Source of the DNA: Ruminococcus sp.
GTDB lineage: Bacteria > Bacillota > Clostridia > Oscillospirales > Acutalibacteraceae
NCBI GenBank assembly: GCA_023667385.1
Contig: JAMPAE010000097.1
Span: forward strand, 1 to 6,119
Reading direction: 5' to 3'
DNA: 6,119 bases
Below are positions 5,475 through 6,119 of the stretch, piece by piece (positions within the stretch are counted from its first letter, which is position 1; each line of letters begins with the position of its first letter). The notes beneath the pieces are model-generated. The model did not search any database, was not told where the DNA came from, and saw only the letters and a program-made list of their open reading frames with translations. The position numbers and the translations under genes are program-made.

Positions 5475-5945
5475 GTGCCAAGAAGAGGCCAGACAGCAAA
5501 ACGTGATGTTTTGCCCGATCCGCTTTACAATTCAAAACTCGTAACACGTCTTATCAACAGTGTTATGTATGATGGTAAAAAAGGTGTCGCTCAGAAAATT
5601 GTTTACGACGCTTTTGACATCATTAAGGAAAAGACAGGCAAGGAGCCCATTGAAGTTTTCGATGCTGCAATGGAAAATGTTATGCCTGTTCTGGAAGTTA
5701 AGGCTCGCCGTGTCGGCGGTTCAACTTACCAGGTACCGATCGAGGTTCGTCCTGAAAGACGTCAGACTCTCGGTCTTCGTTGGATCACACTTTATGCCCG
5801 TCAGCGTTCAGAAAGAACAATGAAGGAAAGACTTGCCAACGAAATCATGGATGCTGTTAACGAAACAGGTTCAGCATTCAAAAAGCGTGAGGATACTCAC
5901 AAGATGGCAGAAGCCAACAAGGCTTTCGCACATTTCAGATGGTAA
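5475..5945 (+). CDS. rpsG: 30S ribosomal protein S7
   Basis: S7 nucleates assembly of the 30S head by binding the 3' major domain of 16S rRNA, and lies near the E site. From GTG 5475 the protein has 156 residues, the standard length, and starts MPRRGQTAKRDVLPDPLYNS as the family does. Longer in-frame versions from ATG 5457 or TTG 5409 would add 6 or 22 non-conserved residues translated from leader RNA. Visible blocks are the N-terminal signature (6-20), the beta-hairpin region VKARRVGGSTYQVPIEVRPE (75-94), the helix QTLGLRWI (97-104), and the C-terminal THKMAEANKAFAHFRW. The gene ends with TAA followed at once by an in-frame TAG. It lies between rpsL and fusA, the standard str order. S7 is the autogenous repressor of the str operon in E. 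coli, which makes the structured RNA just upstream notable. Confidence 0.98.
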   Translation: MPRRGQTAKRDVLPDPLYNSKLVTRLINSVMYDGKKGVAQKIVYDAFDIIKEKTGKEPIEVFDAAMENVMPVLEVKARRVGGSTYQVPIEVRPERRQTLGLRWITLYARQRSERTMKERLANEIMDAVNETGSAFKKREDTHKMAEANKAFAHFRW

Positions 5946-5953
5946 TAGGATCA

Positions 5954-6002
5954 TGTTGCAAATTGGTTCAAGGCAGCTTAGGCTAATTTGAACCACGCAA
6001 TA
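5954..6002 (+). promoter_or_regulatory. Long hairpin between rpsG and fusA
   Basis: The core stem pairs 5964-5971 with 5988-5995 (TGGTTCAA/TTGAACCA, 8 bp) and contains a short inner stem, AGC (5975-5977) with GCT (5982-5984). An outer stem pairs 5954-5959 with 5997-6002 (one G-U) across a small internal loop. The following bases (GTTCCTTAAAATC) are not a U-tract. It could stabilise or process the mRNA between rpsG and fusA, or be part of a fusA leader. It does not share the GGCA/TGCC design of the other two leaders. Confidence 0.5.
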
Positions 6003-6037
6003 GTTCCTTAAAATCTTAGAAATTTAGAAGCTATTAT

Positions 6038-6053
6038 GTAACCGTAAGGTTAT
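6038..6053 (+). promoter_or_regulatory. GNRA-capped hairpin just upstream of the fusA ribosome binding site
   Basis: GTAACC (6038-6043) pairs with GGTTAT (6048-6053), 6 bp including one outer G-U, around GTAA, which fits the GNRA tetraloop pattern. It ends 11 nt before the GGAGGA of fusA. Its role, if any, is unknown. Confidence 0.45.
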
Positions 6054-6064
6054 AAACTTCAAAT

Positions 6065-6070
6065 GGAGGA
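6065..6070 (+). promoter_or_regulatory. Ribosome binding site of fusA
   Basis: GGAGGA lies 4 nt before ATG 6075 (5 nt from the core GGAGG). The match is strong with slightly short spacing, and confirms the fusA start. Confidence 0.85.
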
Positions 6071-6074
6071 TATT

Positions 6075-6119
6075 ATGCCAAGAAAAGTATCTCTTGAAAT
6101 GACAAGAAATATTGGTATT
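6075..6119 (+). CDS. fusA: Elongation factor G, N-terminal 15 codons (3' truncated by window)
   Basis: EF-G is the GTPase that drives ribosomal translocation and, with ribosome recycling factor, subunit splitting. Only MPRKVSLEMTRNIGI is visible, which matches the EF-G N-terminus leading into the P-loop region (beyond the window). The position after rpsG, 129 nt downstream, is the conserved str order. The Met at residue 9 is where many homologues have Lys. The call rests on 15 residues plus synteny, and is firm in combination. Confidence 0.93.
   Translation, partial: MPRKVSLEMTRNIGI

Noticed and set aside
5961..5995. GGTTCAA near 5965 as the T-arm of a tRNA gene.
   Set aside because: No acceptor stem, anticodon arm or D-arm can be built around it. 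The motif is one side of a simple hairpin.
5988..6014. TTGAAC-N15-TAAAAT as a promoter for fusA.
   Set aside because: The 15-nt spacing is too short for a good sigma-A promoter, and the -35-like bases belong to a hairpin arm. It cannot be excluded but is not supported.
1..6119. Mobile element, CRISPR array, toxin-antitoxin or defence genes.
   Set aside because: All coding space is filled by conserved core genes in normal order. No transposase, terminal repeats, spaced repeats or accessory genes are visible.

Overview
The window is a stretch of core information-processing genes, all on the + strand: the 3' end of rpoB, all of rpoC, all of rpsL and rpsG, and the first 15 codons of fusA. This is the usual bacterial join between the rpoBC cluster and the str cluster. 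The protein sequences point to Bacillota, probably class Clostridia near the Oscillospirales/Ruminococcaceae. Evidence for this is the Gram-positive form of S12 with its extra N-terminal segment before PQKRGVC, a beta' of about 1,200 residues with an uninterrupted trigger loop, strong AAGGAG-type ribosome binding sites, and an acidic beta C-terminus. The taxon below class level is inference.

Layout: rpoB (partial, 1-1007) is followed after 46 nt by rpoC (1054-4692). A 162-nt gap (4693-4854) holds a near-consensus sigma-A promoter and a highly structured leader, then rpsL (TTG start, 4855-5277). A 197-nt gap (5278-5474) with further structure precedes rpsG (GTG start, 5475-5945). A 129-nt gap (5946-6074) with two hairpins precedes fusA (ATG, 6075 to the window edge). 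No tRNA, rRNA, insertion sequence, CRISPR array or mobile element was found. No convincing intrinsic terminator with a U-tract was found in any gap, so readthrough from rpoBC into the str genes is possible alongside the rpsL promoter.

Function: RpoB and RpoC form the catalytic core of RNA polymerase. S12 and S7 are 30S subunit proteins (decoding centre; head nucleation and E site). EF-G drives translocation. Expression of such genes is normally tied to growth rate and, in many bacteria, to autoregulation by ribosomal proteins.

The genes are ordinary; the spacers are not. Upstream of both rpsL and rpsG the RNA can fold into a compact three-way junction closed by GGCA/TGCC and followed by GAC, with two hairpins stacked inside almost without unpaired bases. 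In both, the 3' strand of the closing helix can instead pair with sequence nearer the ribosome binding site. This is the best candidate for an undescribed element here: a pair of related ribosomal-protein leader RNAs. It rests on hand folding of a single sequence. Secondary curiosities are a long acidic tail on RpoB with a repeated unit, a palindrome over the -35 box of the rpsL promoter, and two local deviations in RpoC.
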